A stretch of 64,000 nucleotides of DNA. Source: Sipunculus nudus. Lineage: Eukaryota; Annelida; Sipuncula; Golfingiida; Sipunculidae. The notes beneath the pieces are model-generated. The model ran no database searches. It worked only from the letters and a program-made list of their open reading frames with translations, and was not told the origin of the DNA. Shown one piece after another: positions 12,701-24,700 of this stretch (position 1 is its first letter; each line of letters opens with the position of its first letter). Made by a program: the position numbers and the translations under genes. The DNA is taken from assembly GCA_026874595.1 (NCBI GenBank), contig CM049311.1:52829676-52893675 (forward strand). Reading direction: 5' to 3'.

Positions 12701-15700
12701 AGGGGCCTCAGATGACCGCCAAACAGAAGGGACCCGGTAAAGGGCTGAGAGTAAAGCTCAGTCAATTCAGCCAGGGTGAGTTCCGGTTTCAAGTGACGTA
12801 AAGAATGAATACAGGCCGAACAGCGCAGTAAAATACAATTTTCAACAAGACGCCAAACAACCTGTTGCAGCTCAGCACAGTCATGGGCAGAAGCTTGCCA
12901 GATATCATTCAGCGGGTAGTGGTAGAGCACGACCCCGAGACGGCGGCGTGGTGCTCTCGTAACAGATCAACTGTGTGATTGGTGAACTTCATACACACGG
13001 CAGGTGTGGAGGAAGGCGATTGAAGGGCGGCCGGTTCAAATAGGTTGTAAACGACGGAATTTTGGACCTTCAGGTTGCGCCTCCTGAGTGGAGGTAGCAA
13101 CAAGGTCCAGCAGCGCAGATTTGCGCACTCGCCAAGCCTGGCATTGCAGCACAAACTCCAACCACTGGTCGTTTGCCAGGGCAGGATCGGCAGCGGAAGA
13201 TGACAGGGACACCTGAGAACCCGGGGAAGGGGGATCCAGGGAAACCCGTGGAGACGGAACAACCGGAGGCTGAAAACTAGGGACCCATGGGTCACTGTGC
13301 TCAGCTGAAGTTGACCTTGAAGGTAAAAATCTAAAAAAATATCAAATGGAGATATAGTGTAGGAGGAAGAGGTAATAAAGGCCATGGTTGGTTTATATGA
13401 TTGGTTTGTACTGATGAGCAAGAAATTGTTGCAAGTAATATTTTGTGACCTGAGCATGTGTTTCCTAATGTTGAAACTGAAGCATGTGAGCAGTTTGTGA
13501 ACAAATGATCTGTACTATTACCATGATCATTAGTTGGCTTTTGATTAACTGTTGACATTTCAGTAGTTTACACATTTGTTCAATTGAATCTATTTTTTGT
13601 ATAATATATATTATTAAATATACATGTATTTTTTTATAATGTATACAGTTGAAATATAACTAATTGACAACATAAAACAGGGCAAACAAAGCCTGATCTC
13701 AAATTCTGCTGAGGCAGGAAAATAATGAACAAATGTTTGTATTAAATCCTCATTTTTTTATCACATCAATTTTTTTAAAATTTAAGTTTATATTCCTATA
13801 CATTTCCAATATAACAGATATATCTGAATATAAAAGTTGATTCATAATTCTCAATTGCATCATCATAAATCTCAATCTTGTCAGATAACACCACATCATG
13901 CATACAAATGTTAATTTATTTTTTACCACAGAAATATATCTTTTAAATCTGCAAAACAGTAATATCTAAAAATAATACTTGATTTAGATTTCACAATTTT
14001 TAATTGTGTCTTTATTTATCCATAATGTGCTTCATATTTTATAAATTTAAGCATACTGATGAATACAATTATATTTGTTAAAATCATTCAAAAGAAAACT
14101 GATTTCTTTAAAAATGCTACATTAACACAACATGGCATCTTCTGGATTACACTTGAATTACTTTTTCAAGGAAAGTTTTTGTATATTGGAGTGGAAACAG
14201 GGTTACAATTAAGGATTTACAGTGAAAACAATAACAATTACTGCATAACACTTGGTGGGTTGGGTTTGCTGGGGGAGGGGGATAAGGGTGGTGATATTAG
14301 AATAACTGTACACCTGTCACAGCAGGGGATCTCCCCAAGTGACTGTAACAAATCAGAAACATTGGCGTAGCTGACTTCCAGTGACCTGGAGTGGGACCCT
14401 GCATCTGTAATCTGTAATCAAAGCAAATGACTACAATAGAGCCTCAAGAAAAAAAAATCAATAACTAGCTTAATTTTCAAGCTTTTATTTTCAAATTTCA
14501 GATTTAAACAAATTAAATATTTATGTTCACATGCTGTGAAAATTAAATCAATGGTACTTACAGGAAAAAAAACATGCCATGGTCAAAGTTGGGCTAAATT
14601 TAAGGTACTGATTTTATTTTTATGCTAATAACTTAAAAAATTTACAAAATTCAGATCTAATTTTGGGTAAACAATTAAATCTTAATAAAACATATTTATA
14701 TACTTGGGGAAAATAGACTCTAGTTTCAAAATTTTTCATGTTAAGTGGGTAAATATTTTTCCTGATTTTTTACAAAGTCCATTATGTTGGGGCCCATAAC
14801 TTAAAGAATTTATACTTAACAGACTTAATTTCTGGTATGTACATAGATACTATATAGAGGAATATTTATGGTAAATATGAGGAAAAACAGATGATTGGTT
14901 TTGATATTAGGCAGTCCTGAAGTGTGAAAATAGGTTTTTAATAAAAAATTGAGGTTTTTCCTTAATTTCTCAAAGGAACAAAGTTGCAAAGACCCAGTTT
15001 TCGATTTGGTAGGAGATCTTGGGGACATCTAACATTATGCTGAATTTTGGACTCCTAGGTCTTACGGCTTCAAAACGTGCCACATCTACGGACGGACAGA
15101 CGGACGGACGCCGGACAATGGACCAAGACTATAGCTCAGATGACTTATAGTCAGCTGAGCTAAATAGAAGCCGAGGGTGGGCTAGTAGCAGGAACCACCC
15201 GAGAAGTCACTGGAACCAGGGCCACTGACGGCACAGCAGACGGAGACTGAAAGAAAGAGCCGGCCGGCCGGGCAGGGCACGCAGAACGGTCCACTGTAGC
15301 AGCCGAATTCACCGGAAGCGAGGGCGGCTGAAAAGAATGGGATGCAGGAGGGCCTGAAATACCTACCTCCGCACCAGTAAGGCCCGGGTGATCCAGCGGG
15401 TCAGCCCCGGCCGGCTCGGGGGATAAAGAAGGATGCCGGCGAGGAGCCGGGGGGGGGGGGGGGGGGGAGGACAACGGCCGCGGGGAAAGCACCGGGGGAA
15501 CAGGGGAGACCCCGACAAACGGGCTCGGGTCTAGACGGATTGTCTAGATCCACATCAGTGAAGAGCAAAACCGTGAGTGTTTATGCAATATGGAATAAGC
15601 AGACGGGGGTTCTGGAAGGAGAGCCGCGTGAACCTGGGAGGACTTCCGCTTAAGTGAAAGGGAGAGTAATGACTTTGTTGTAGAAACGACCAGGGAGGTA

Positions 15701-18700
15701 ACGGCACAGGTGGTAATAGATGGGGAACGTAACACGGCCGTGTTGCATTCACCCATGGTAGGATCCCCCCCCCCCCCCCCTCCTGAAGTAACCACAGAAC
15801 CAGTTAATGGGAGTGTGGACAGGAAAACCCCAACTACCGGGGAATGGGACCAAGCATGAAACATGGCCCATTTGTCAGAGGACCAAGTCTGACAATAGAA
15901 GCATGGATCGGCTGGACCCCGGCAGGAGTCATTGTGAGAACGGCAGGGGAAACAAGTGGGGTGAGAATCCCAAGCAGGGATTAATGAACCACAAGTAGCA
16001 CAATAAGAGGGGTTCTCCATGGCGGGAAGGGAAAAAGAAACACAACTTACAGTTCAGTTGGCAAACCCGACTGTACAAACCAAAACAGGGGACGAATCGT
16101 GCAGAGCGTGATTATACGTCCATCATGGCGGACGCCAGAAGAAAAAAGTGATTACAGGAAACGGAAGTGTGACCTAGATACACAGGAACGAGGCGGAAGG
16201 GCGATAATAGGCCCAATAAGGGAAAATTTTTGGCTGGCTTACTCTGGCGTATAAACTTTAACAGAGAAAATTCTCATTAATACAGAAACAGCTCACAATT
16301 ATGTTTACGTAATAAAACATATGTATCACTGTATTTACCTCACCAAAATCCACTACATGCAATGGGCACTCATATAATATATAAGCTATACTAATAGATA
16401 AGATATGTACACATGTTAGAATTTTAGCAAATATTAACTGCACAGTTGTGAATCTTATGCACCTACTTGAACAGATAGAAGTCCAGTGCTTGTTGTCCGG
16501 TGGTGATAAAACGATCCCTGTACAGTTCTCCATGCGGTGACACGTCCTGCATCAACAGGCTTCCCAGCTGCCCTTGCAGCTTGATATTACCATCACGGTT
16601 ACTGACGTGGGTGGTGAGACGAGACACGGTAGATCGAGCTATTTCATACTCTGGCTTGTTGAAGAGTAATGTGAAACTCTGCATCGTGATCTCCATCTCA
16701 GTGTTGACATGCTCCTCAACTGAATCTGTCAATCATACACACAGTATAGCTAATCAAAACCACAAATGGAGGTAACAATTTGTTAGTCTAAAATTTAAGA
16801 AAACACAAAATTTCAGCAAAATGAATAATTAAGTAAAACAAAAGGTGCCAACAATAACACCTGTTTCCAAGCAACAACATGGAGTAACATAAATGTTGAA
16901 ATTATCTTGTAAAAAAATGTTTAATGAATTTCAAAGCAAGGAAAAAAGTCAGATTAAGTTTTTATATCAATCTTAACCATAAATGCTTGAAATTAATTGA
17001 TGAATATTATGAAATAAACTTAATAAACATTCATTTAAAAAGTGAAGGTGTATCCAAAGATAAATGCACAAGGACGTTCTGATATAAAGCATATAAATGA
17101 TAAAATATAGATAATGATATAAGCAAAGTTTATTATGACAATAATTTGATCATGGAAAGCTGGAGGTAAGTAAGGTTCAGGAGATCCTTGAAGATCCATG
17201 TCTAGTACATCAGAAAACTTGGAGATCCGTAATGCAGGATGGTCAATCACAAATTTTCTCATTAACTAACTTAACCACATATTGACTCTATTGGCTCTTA
17301 TGTACACAATGTCCACGATCACATTTTATTTTGTTTATTGCATTTAATAAATTTATACCCAAATTAGGCTCATACCTAGTTGTTTTTGTTGGGCTTCTTT
17401 AGTGAATGCTGCAGGATCATGTACTGTTGTCCCTATTCCAAAGAAATCTAGGACTACCACCCAGGTCTGCAGGTTAACCACCATGTCCAGGCTGCTGAAT
17501 TGGACGTCCACCAATCTGTTTGTCTGTAATACCAGCGTACAATACAGCTGCATAAAACATCTAACAAAGTGAACATGGCTACCTTTATTAATTAATTTTC
17601 TTATATGCATTGATTATTGAGTATCAATACCACATAATCTGTAGAACTTCGCAGTTTTAACTCAGCAAATACCAGATATTTAACATGTTGTTTCAAGTAT
17701 ACATGATACACAGACCCTGTTCCACTTGGTTAAACATTCAATCCTTATCTGGGAGTGTGCTTGTATAGTTGTATTGGTTGATGTATATAACGGAATGTAG
17801 ATAATATAACAGAATTTCGAAAGGGACTGATATCCAGTGGTCGTAATAGTCAGGTGCCTGCATTTCACAGGTGGTTGTTCAAACGGGTTGGACTGTACTT
17901 ACCCTGTTGTACTTGGTGATGTACTCAGCCGTATATTCAGTGAGTACTTACCCTGTTGTACTTGGTGATGTACTCAGCCATGTATTCAGTTTTTACTTAC
18001 CCTGCTGTACTTGGTGAGGTGCTCAGCCATGTATTCAGTGTGTACTTACCCTGTTGTACTTGGTGATGTACTCAGCCATGTAATCAGTGTGTACTTACCC
18101 TGTTGTACTTGGTGATGTACTCAGCCATGTAATCAGTGTGTACTTACCCTGTTGTACTTGGTGATGTACTCTGCTGAATTTTTATCCACCAGCTGCATCT
18201 GTAGGTGAACCAGAGCATCCTTGGCTGTTTCACTCCCAGATCCACGACGTGACAGGTTTGGAGATGGAGGAGGGGTACAAGGACAGTCACTGAAGAATCA
18301 AATACACAGTTGAAACACTTAATGTGAAATCAAGTTGTTCTTTTGCATTGTTAGCATATATAGCAATGTTGTAAACACAAACATGCATAAAGAAGAGGAT
18401 TTATAGCCATTAACACATTAGCCCTGGCCAGAGCACAATTTTGTGTATATTGTCGTGTACCTACTTACCCCTGGCTTTTAAATCTGCGAGGTGTCCTGCC
18501 GGGGCTGGAGGGTTTAGTGTGTGAACTCTCGGAAGAAGTAGGCAGTGAATGCGGCAGACTGGGTTCTGGAGGTCTTATAGTAGAATCCGGACAAGACACA
18601 GACATATACTCTTTGGCCTGTTTTGTTTTTGTGTCATCAAAAAAAATATCTCGGGTATGGGAGACCATGAGTTTGCGATGCCTGGAGGTGCGATCCTGTA

Positions 18701-21700
18701 ACAGATCTTCCATGGTTAAGGACTGGAGACGGAAGTCTAAATGTGTGACTGCAGGATCACTCTTCTCAATTTTAGCGACAAAGTCTGTAAGCTGAAGCTC
18801 CACCAGTCCTCGTTCCTCAGTCTCCCCAAAGTCCCCTCTCAGCTCCAGAGACAACTCATCAATCCTAAAGTTAGCTTTTACTTGAAGATTGTCCCGTGAA
18901 CTAGAATCAGCAGCAGTTGAACCCAAGCTGTGGTCCTTGATACTGGTGTGTGTGAGTGAAGGCGAGTCCTCTACAGTCAACGTTGACATGCCAGGTTCAA
19001 ATAACACTGTTGTCTCCTCCAGCAGCTCTCGGTGTGACATCATTTGACTGTTACTATTATCAAAATCATTGCTTGGAGTGAGATTGTCCAGTGTTTTCAT
19101 AATTTGTTCATACACCTGCTTGGACAATGTTAACTTCAGTGGGGTCAAAAGCTTAGCACTGACCTCAAGTACAGAAGCTGAGGACACGTTTTCTTTAGAT
19201 TGTTGTTCATCTGTAGCAAATATATGTTCAGTGAAGAGTTGGTCCCCGAGTGAACTTTTATTCAAAAACAGTTCTTTATCTTCTTTCTTACCCACTGTCA
19301 TATCCAGAACAGTGTCATGGAGGATAGGAATCCCGATCTTTGTCCCTAGGTAGGCCTCTGCCTCAGTGTTCAGGTGCATGTTTGTGTATGCGGTGGAGGA
19401 ATTTCTGATATCTCGCTCTGTCCTGTTTCTGTCTAGGTTACACGAATAACAACTCATGTCTCTGAGCTCCAGGCTCAAGTTTTTCCAAGATGGATTTTCT
19501 CTCATGTACACAGAGTCATCAGGAATAGCTGTGTCTGCTGATGGAGAAGAATTCTTGTTTTTGACGGTGATTTTACCAAGCTGAGCCACCAGGACCTCAT
19601 AACTGTCTGGCCGTCTTGGTATCACGATCACTGGAGTCTGCAGCACGGCGTCTAGTAAGAATCCCACAGTCTGGTGTGGAACCTCGTCAGTTTCATCTAT
19701 TGATGGTTCTATGTGTAGCGCACTCCCAGCAATGCTTCCTTTACGATGTGGGGCTGGGGAATCAATATTCCAAGCACTTCCATATATGGACGTGGACAGG
19801 AACTCTGACTGTCGCTCAACCAAGCCCTTTGCTACTTCCGTTGCTGCATACTTTAAGGAGCTGGCCATACGTGCCATGTATTCCTTAAACGCAGAAGCGC
19901 ACGCTGATAACTGTTTGAGAAAGTATGGAGAGTGTGTGTAACACATGGACGCCATGCGTAACTTTAAACAAATGTCTTTATCATCACTCTTTGGTCTGTA
20001 GATTTGACTTTGGTGAAGTGGTCTTGGCGAGTCTGTGATTATGGATTTCTTTGGTCTGAACAATGAAAATGTAATTGCTTTCTCGCTTTGTTCTAAGTAG
20101 TTTTCTATCATTGACTCGTGAGCTGTCCTGTACATGTCAGGGTTTGGACACATTATGGTACATGCGCTCTGCCACGCTGCTGATATGTCTAACCCAACAC
20201 TGAAGATTTTACGATGTTTCCTGCCCTCTGGTGTCAGATCCAGGAGTTGTAGTCCATCTACTGAGCCCTCTATTTCAACATCTTCCCCTGTTTAAGAAAA
20301 AAACATTTAATGGTTAAACAATCTGCAAGGTTGAAATAGTCTTATATATGGAGATCTATGATAAACATTGGAACTGAAGAGTTATCTTTCATTGTCTGGC
20401 CATAATTTACCAGTTTCACTCAATACATCAAAGACCAGATGTATGCAATCACAGAGTGATCACTGGAAGGTCAAGGTCACTAAAAGGTCAAGGTCAAAAA
20501 TAAATATCAGAGGCAAATCTGTGACCTAGGACTAATATTGTGCCCAAATGTCAGCTTTTGTAAGTAACCCATTTTGGAGATCCAGTGCAAACAGAAAATG
20601 GCAGAAGAAAGGAAAAAATTTATTTCAAAATTGATAGTTTTGAGCTTTTGGGGATTATGTTGCTGAGTAGGTCCACCAATAAATGTTTTTTACCCAATAT
20701 AAATATAGATATTAAATGATCATCACCTATAAGCTCCAACCGTCCTATGGGGGAAGGCTTAGATATTACCCTGTATTACCAGCTAACTACATAAATAAAA
20801 ACAAGGGACCCATGGGTCACGGCGCTCAGCTGTTATATATGATACACAAGGCCTACAGGCCTAATGCGAACCTGTGCAATGAGATTACACCAGGTATAAT
20901 GCTTCAATGCTGGACCATTACTTTTCAAGAACATGTGTAACATGTATATGAACAATGCAAGTACTAAACACTTAGAACAAGAAACAATTAAACAAACATC
21001 ACTGCTTCAATTCTGGCATGGGTGCACACAACACAAAAAAAAGAATATGGGTAGTCAACAAGCGACTACGTGTATCCGCCAAAATCAGAGTAGGAAAGGT
21101 GAAGTGAGGCATGGATTGAGTGGCAAGGGGAAATAGAGTGAGGTGTGTTGCATAATAGCCTGGATGTCTGCAGCCATTATGTATATGTAGGTTGCGCCTT
21201 CTACCCCAAAATCCAGAAAGCTGTCCAAGATGTATAAACATGCAAAATTTTAGGCAGATAAGTCAAACCACTGCCGAGATATGAGTGATTTTATCCCAAG
21301 GCAGATGAACAGATGGACGCTGTGCAAAAATGGTGGCAGGTGGCGACACCAGTTTTGCGTATGATAAAGAGCTATGGGAGATCTATACACATGCAAATTT
21401 CAGGGGGATATGTCAAACCAGTCCTGAGATATAAGCCTTAATGTCTGCAGCGTATACATTAATGTAGGTGGCACCATCTGCCACAAAATCCAGTAAGCTA
21501 TCCAAAATGTATAAACCTGCAAAATTTTAGACAGATATGTCAAACCACTGCCGAGATAAGAGTGATTTTATGCCAAGGCACACAAATAGACCGATGCTGT
21601 GCAAAAATGATTGCAGGTGACACCACCAGTTTTGCGTATAATAAAGAGCTAAGTGAGATCTATAAACATGCAAAATTTTTGCCAAACCCGTCAAATGGTT

Positions 21701-24700
21701 CCTGAGATATGAGCTTGAATGTCTGCAGCAAAATATGAATGTAGGTGGCACCACCTGTCATAAAATTAAGAAAGCTGTCAAGGATGTATAAACCTGCAAA
21801 ATATCAAGTCCAACCAATGCAGATATATATGTTTTTTACCACAAGGCAGATGAACAGTTGGACGCTGTGCAATGATTGTTGCAGGTGGCGCCACCATTTT
21901 TAGTGTATGTTATAAAGCTTTCCAAGGGCTACATTTGTGCAAAATTGCGCAAAACTCTGTTTTAGCGGATACAATGATTGTAGCTGGCACCATCAGTCTT
22001 ATATACAATGAAGAGATATATACATATGCCCAATGTCAGACTGATATGTCAAACCCCTCCTGTGAAATAAGCAGGTACATACTGTGCAAAAGTCAATGTA
22101 GGTGGCACCACCTGTCTTGTAAATGAGAATACCATCAAAGACACATAGACAGGTATCAGTCCAATACATCAAATTTCCCCAGAGTTTGATGCACTGGGCT
22201 GACCAGGCTTAGGTGAGTAAGGCAGTTGCCCCCGAGTGACCTGTGACAAATTGCTGCCTCAAGCTACTGCACTGAGTGAACTCTTGACCTGCACCTGGCT
22301 AGACTGAGTGAATTTTTGACCTGTACCTGGCTGCACTGAGTGAACTCTTGACCTCTTGCATAATCTGACACAGTTGGCAGTCTGCCAAAGCTATAAATAG
22401 ATTCAGGCTGAACTTTGGTGCCAAATATGATGCAGTGAGCAGTCTGCCAAAGCTATAAATATAATGCAGCTACTGCACTGAGTTAACTCTTGACCTATAC
22501 CTGGCTGCACTTCTTCCAATCATGGCACTGTGCTAAAACTATTTATAGAGCTGACATCATCTTGACCAATGGCCAACATCAAGGCACTGGCAATCTGCCA
22601 GTGGTAAACCAAGTGCTGCCATCTGTACACAAAAGTGGTCCCTACTTGAAATAACTTTGAAATTTATTTTTCCAAAACAAAATGCTTTTCAGTTGACATT
22701 TTATAAAAAAGAAATCAGGAATATATGTAAAATTATTATGGATGCATACTGAATGCAAAATTAAAATACAGATATATATCATTGATGGCAAATTCTTGAA
22801 TTAAGTTGAGTAGGGATACCAATAATTTATAATCCACGTACAGTTGTCTTTATATAGCCACAGAGAGCTGAATATCCATGATTTCAACTTGCCTGGTATG
22901 ATGGATAACTTAAATCATTAATTTAAATTTTTTAAAAGCTTCCAAAAAAATTTGTTGTCAATATTAACCATATATAACCTGAAATCTAAATGTCTAGTGG
23001 CATGATGTAACAGATGCTTATAAACTGGTGCCAGGCTAGATGTAACTGCATCACACAGCCAACATATATGGTAAAATGACTCAATTCAATCTCCATAATT
23101 CAGCCAAAAATCATTCATGTGGAACCATTAATGACAATTATTATAAGAATTTATGTAGGGATTATTCTTGTAAAATATTTAACAAACTGGCATCAGTGGC
23201 ATCAGTCATAAAACGTTTTGCAAGTTTTTAACTCATATAGGAAGACACAGCAAACTGGCTAAGTTCAGCTTCCCGTAACTCAGCCAAAAAGCACTGAATC
23301 AAAACCATTTGAACAAACTTGATTTATCAACAACTGAGGATAATTAATGTGTGAGATTTAAGAATTTAGCCCAGTGGTTTTTGAGAAGAAGATCTTTGTA
23401 GCCACTGAGCTAAAATGGGCTGTTATGGCATATGACTAAATTCAGCTTCCTATAACTTAGCCAAAAGTCACTGAAACGAGACCATTTGAACAAACTTCAG
23501 AAAGCACTACCCTAGGATCATTTCTGTGCGATATTAAACATTTTGGCCATATGGTTTCAGAGAAAAAGTTTTTTGTTGCCCTCAGTGTGATACAGGCACT
23601 AATGACCCCGTAACAAAAAAGGCCAATGCAGGTGGCTCCACCAATACCTCAATTTCAGATTTGACCTATGTGACCAACATTGGCATAAAATTTGGTGATG
23701 ATAGCTCCAGCTGTTTCTGAGATTGTAATTTTAATATGCTTTTTTGCACAGTTAACAAAGTTCAACCTCCTGTAACTCAGCCAAATATCTCCAAACTGGA
23801 ACCATTTGAACACTTGAGAAAGATTGTTCCAGGGATCATTTCTGTGAAATATTGGACTATTTGGCTGGACAGTTTCCGAGAAGAAGATTTTTAAAGCTTT
23901 TTTAGCTTTTTCCCTATAAAACCTAAGAAAATGCAGTTAGAAAAAAATAAACAAAATCAGATAAAGTTTTTTGGATGACTGACAATTTGCAAAAAATTTG
24001 GTGATGCTAGCTCCTGCCTTTTTTGAGATAGCTATGGTTAACATACTGACGACACACGACGCACGACGCCGCACCATCGCATAAGCTCACAGGTTCGCTA
24101 AAAAATATGGTTTTGAAATGAGGCACATGCTGGTTTTGTGTGGAAATAAATATAAACTGTATTATGAGTTGTTGGTGTTTAGCTTATGTATGATTTTGAT
24201 AGTTTCTTTGGAGACAGGGAAGAGATAGATTTCATTTATTTTATTAACAAATGGAGTGCTATTGTCATACAGATTTTGACTTGGCCATATAACTGTAGCA
24301 GCACATATAAGATAAGAGTTTAACAATTTATTAAAATTAAATAACAAATATTGTGCCAAATATAATTTTTATTAAAAATAATAAGAGAATCATATGATTT
24401 TTTAAAATAAAATATGACTGTAATGATTATTAAAATCCATCACTTTATATTGATTAAAAAATATTTATGACAAATATTTACCGAGTAATACTGGCTCAAA
24501 TACAAATATCTGTTGTTAATAACGTGTATCGCAAAGTGATGACTCTGTTGATGGGTAAGGTATGAATCAGAAGACGACGTTATGATGTTTGTGTACCCTC
24601 TTCATATTCGTTATTAATATAAGCGGCCCGTTCCGTCACATCAAAATGTCATTCTTCTTTTATAACTATCACACGTGACACATTCAATTAGCAAAGCAAA

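Larger units (their letters stand above)
9435..16314 (-). mobile_element. DIRS-like (tyrosine-recombinase) retrotransposon, degenerate
   Basis: Inverted terminal repeats of about 45 bp (9435-9481 and 16270-16314, sharing ACGTAAACATAATTGTGAGC) flank Gag, RT, RNase H and tyrosine recombinase regions, all on the minus strand as VPS13D is. Net of the nested 1.9-kb repeat it is about 5 kb, normal for the order DIRS. This order integrates by a tyrosine recombinase instead of an integrase and usually leaves no target duplication. Lesions: a TAG in gag, a frameshift in RT near 12060, a TAG before RNase H, and the insertion. So it is not autonomous as it stands. Confidence 0.85.
8637..16466. other. 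VPS13D intron 32: small array, foldback element and DIRS-like retrotransposon
   Basis: 8640-8900 is a short AT-rich tandem repeat. 8901-9116 is unique. 9117-9434 is a foldback element. 9435-16314 is the DIRS-like element with its nested insertion. 16315-16466 is unique, leading to exon 32. Confidence 0.8.
20799..24440 (+). mobile_element. Repeat family A, copy 2 (split, 3' part only to about 24440)
   Basis: The 5' end (GACCCATGGGTCACGGCGCT) at about 20805 is followed after only about 35 bp by family C. The match to the uninterrupted copy at 30084 resumes at about 24105 (AATATGGTTTTGA) and runs about 335 bp with high identity before it fades. Confidence 0.8.

Noticed and set aside
10864-12715. 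Several + strand ORFs across the DIRS element
   Set aside because: Complements of the GC-rich RT/recombinase coding strand, without motifs.
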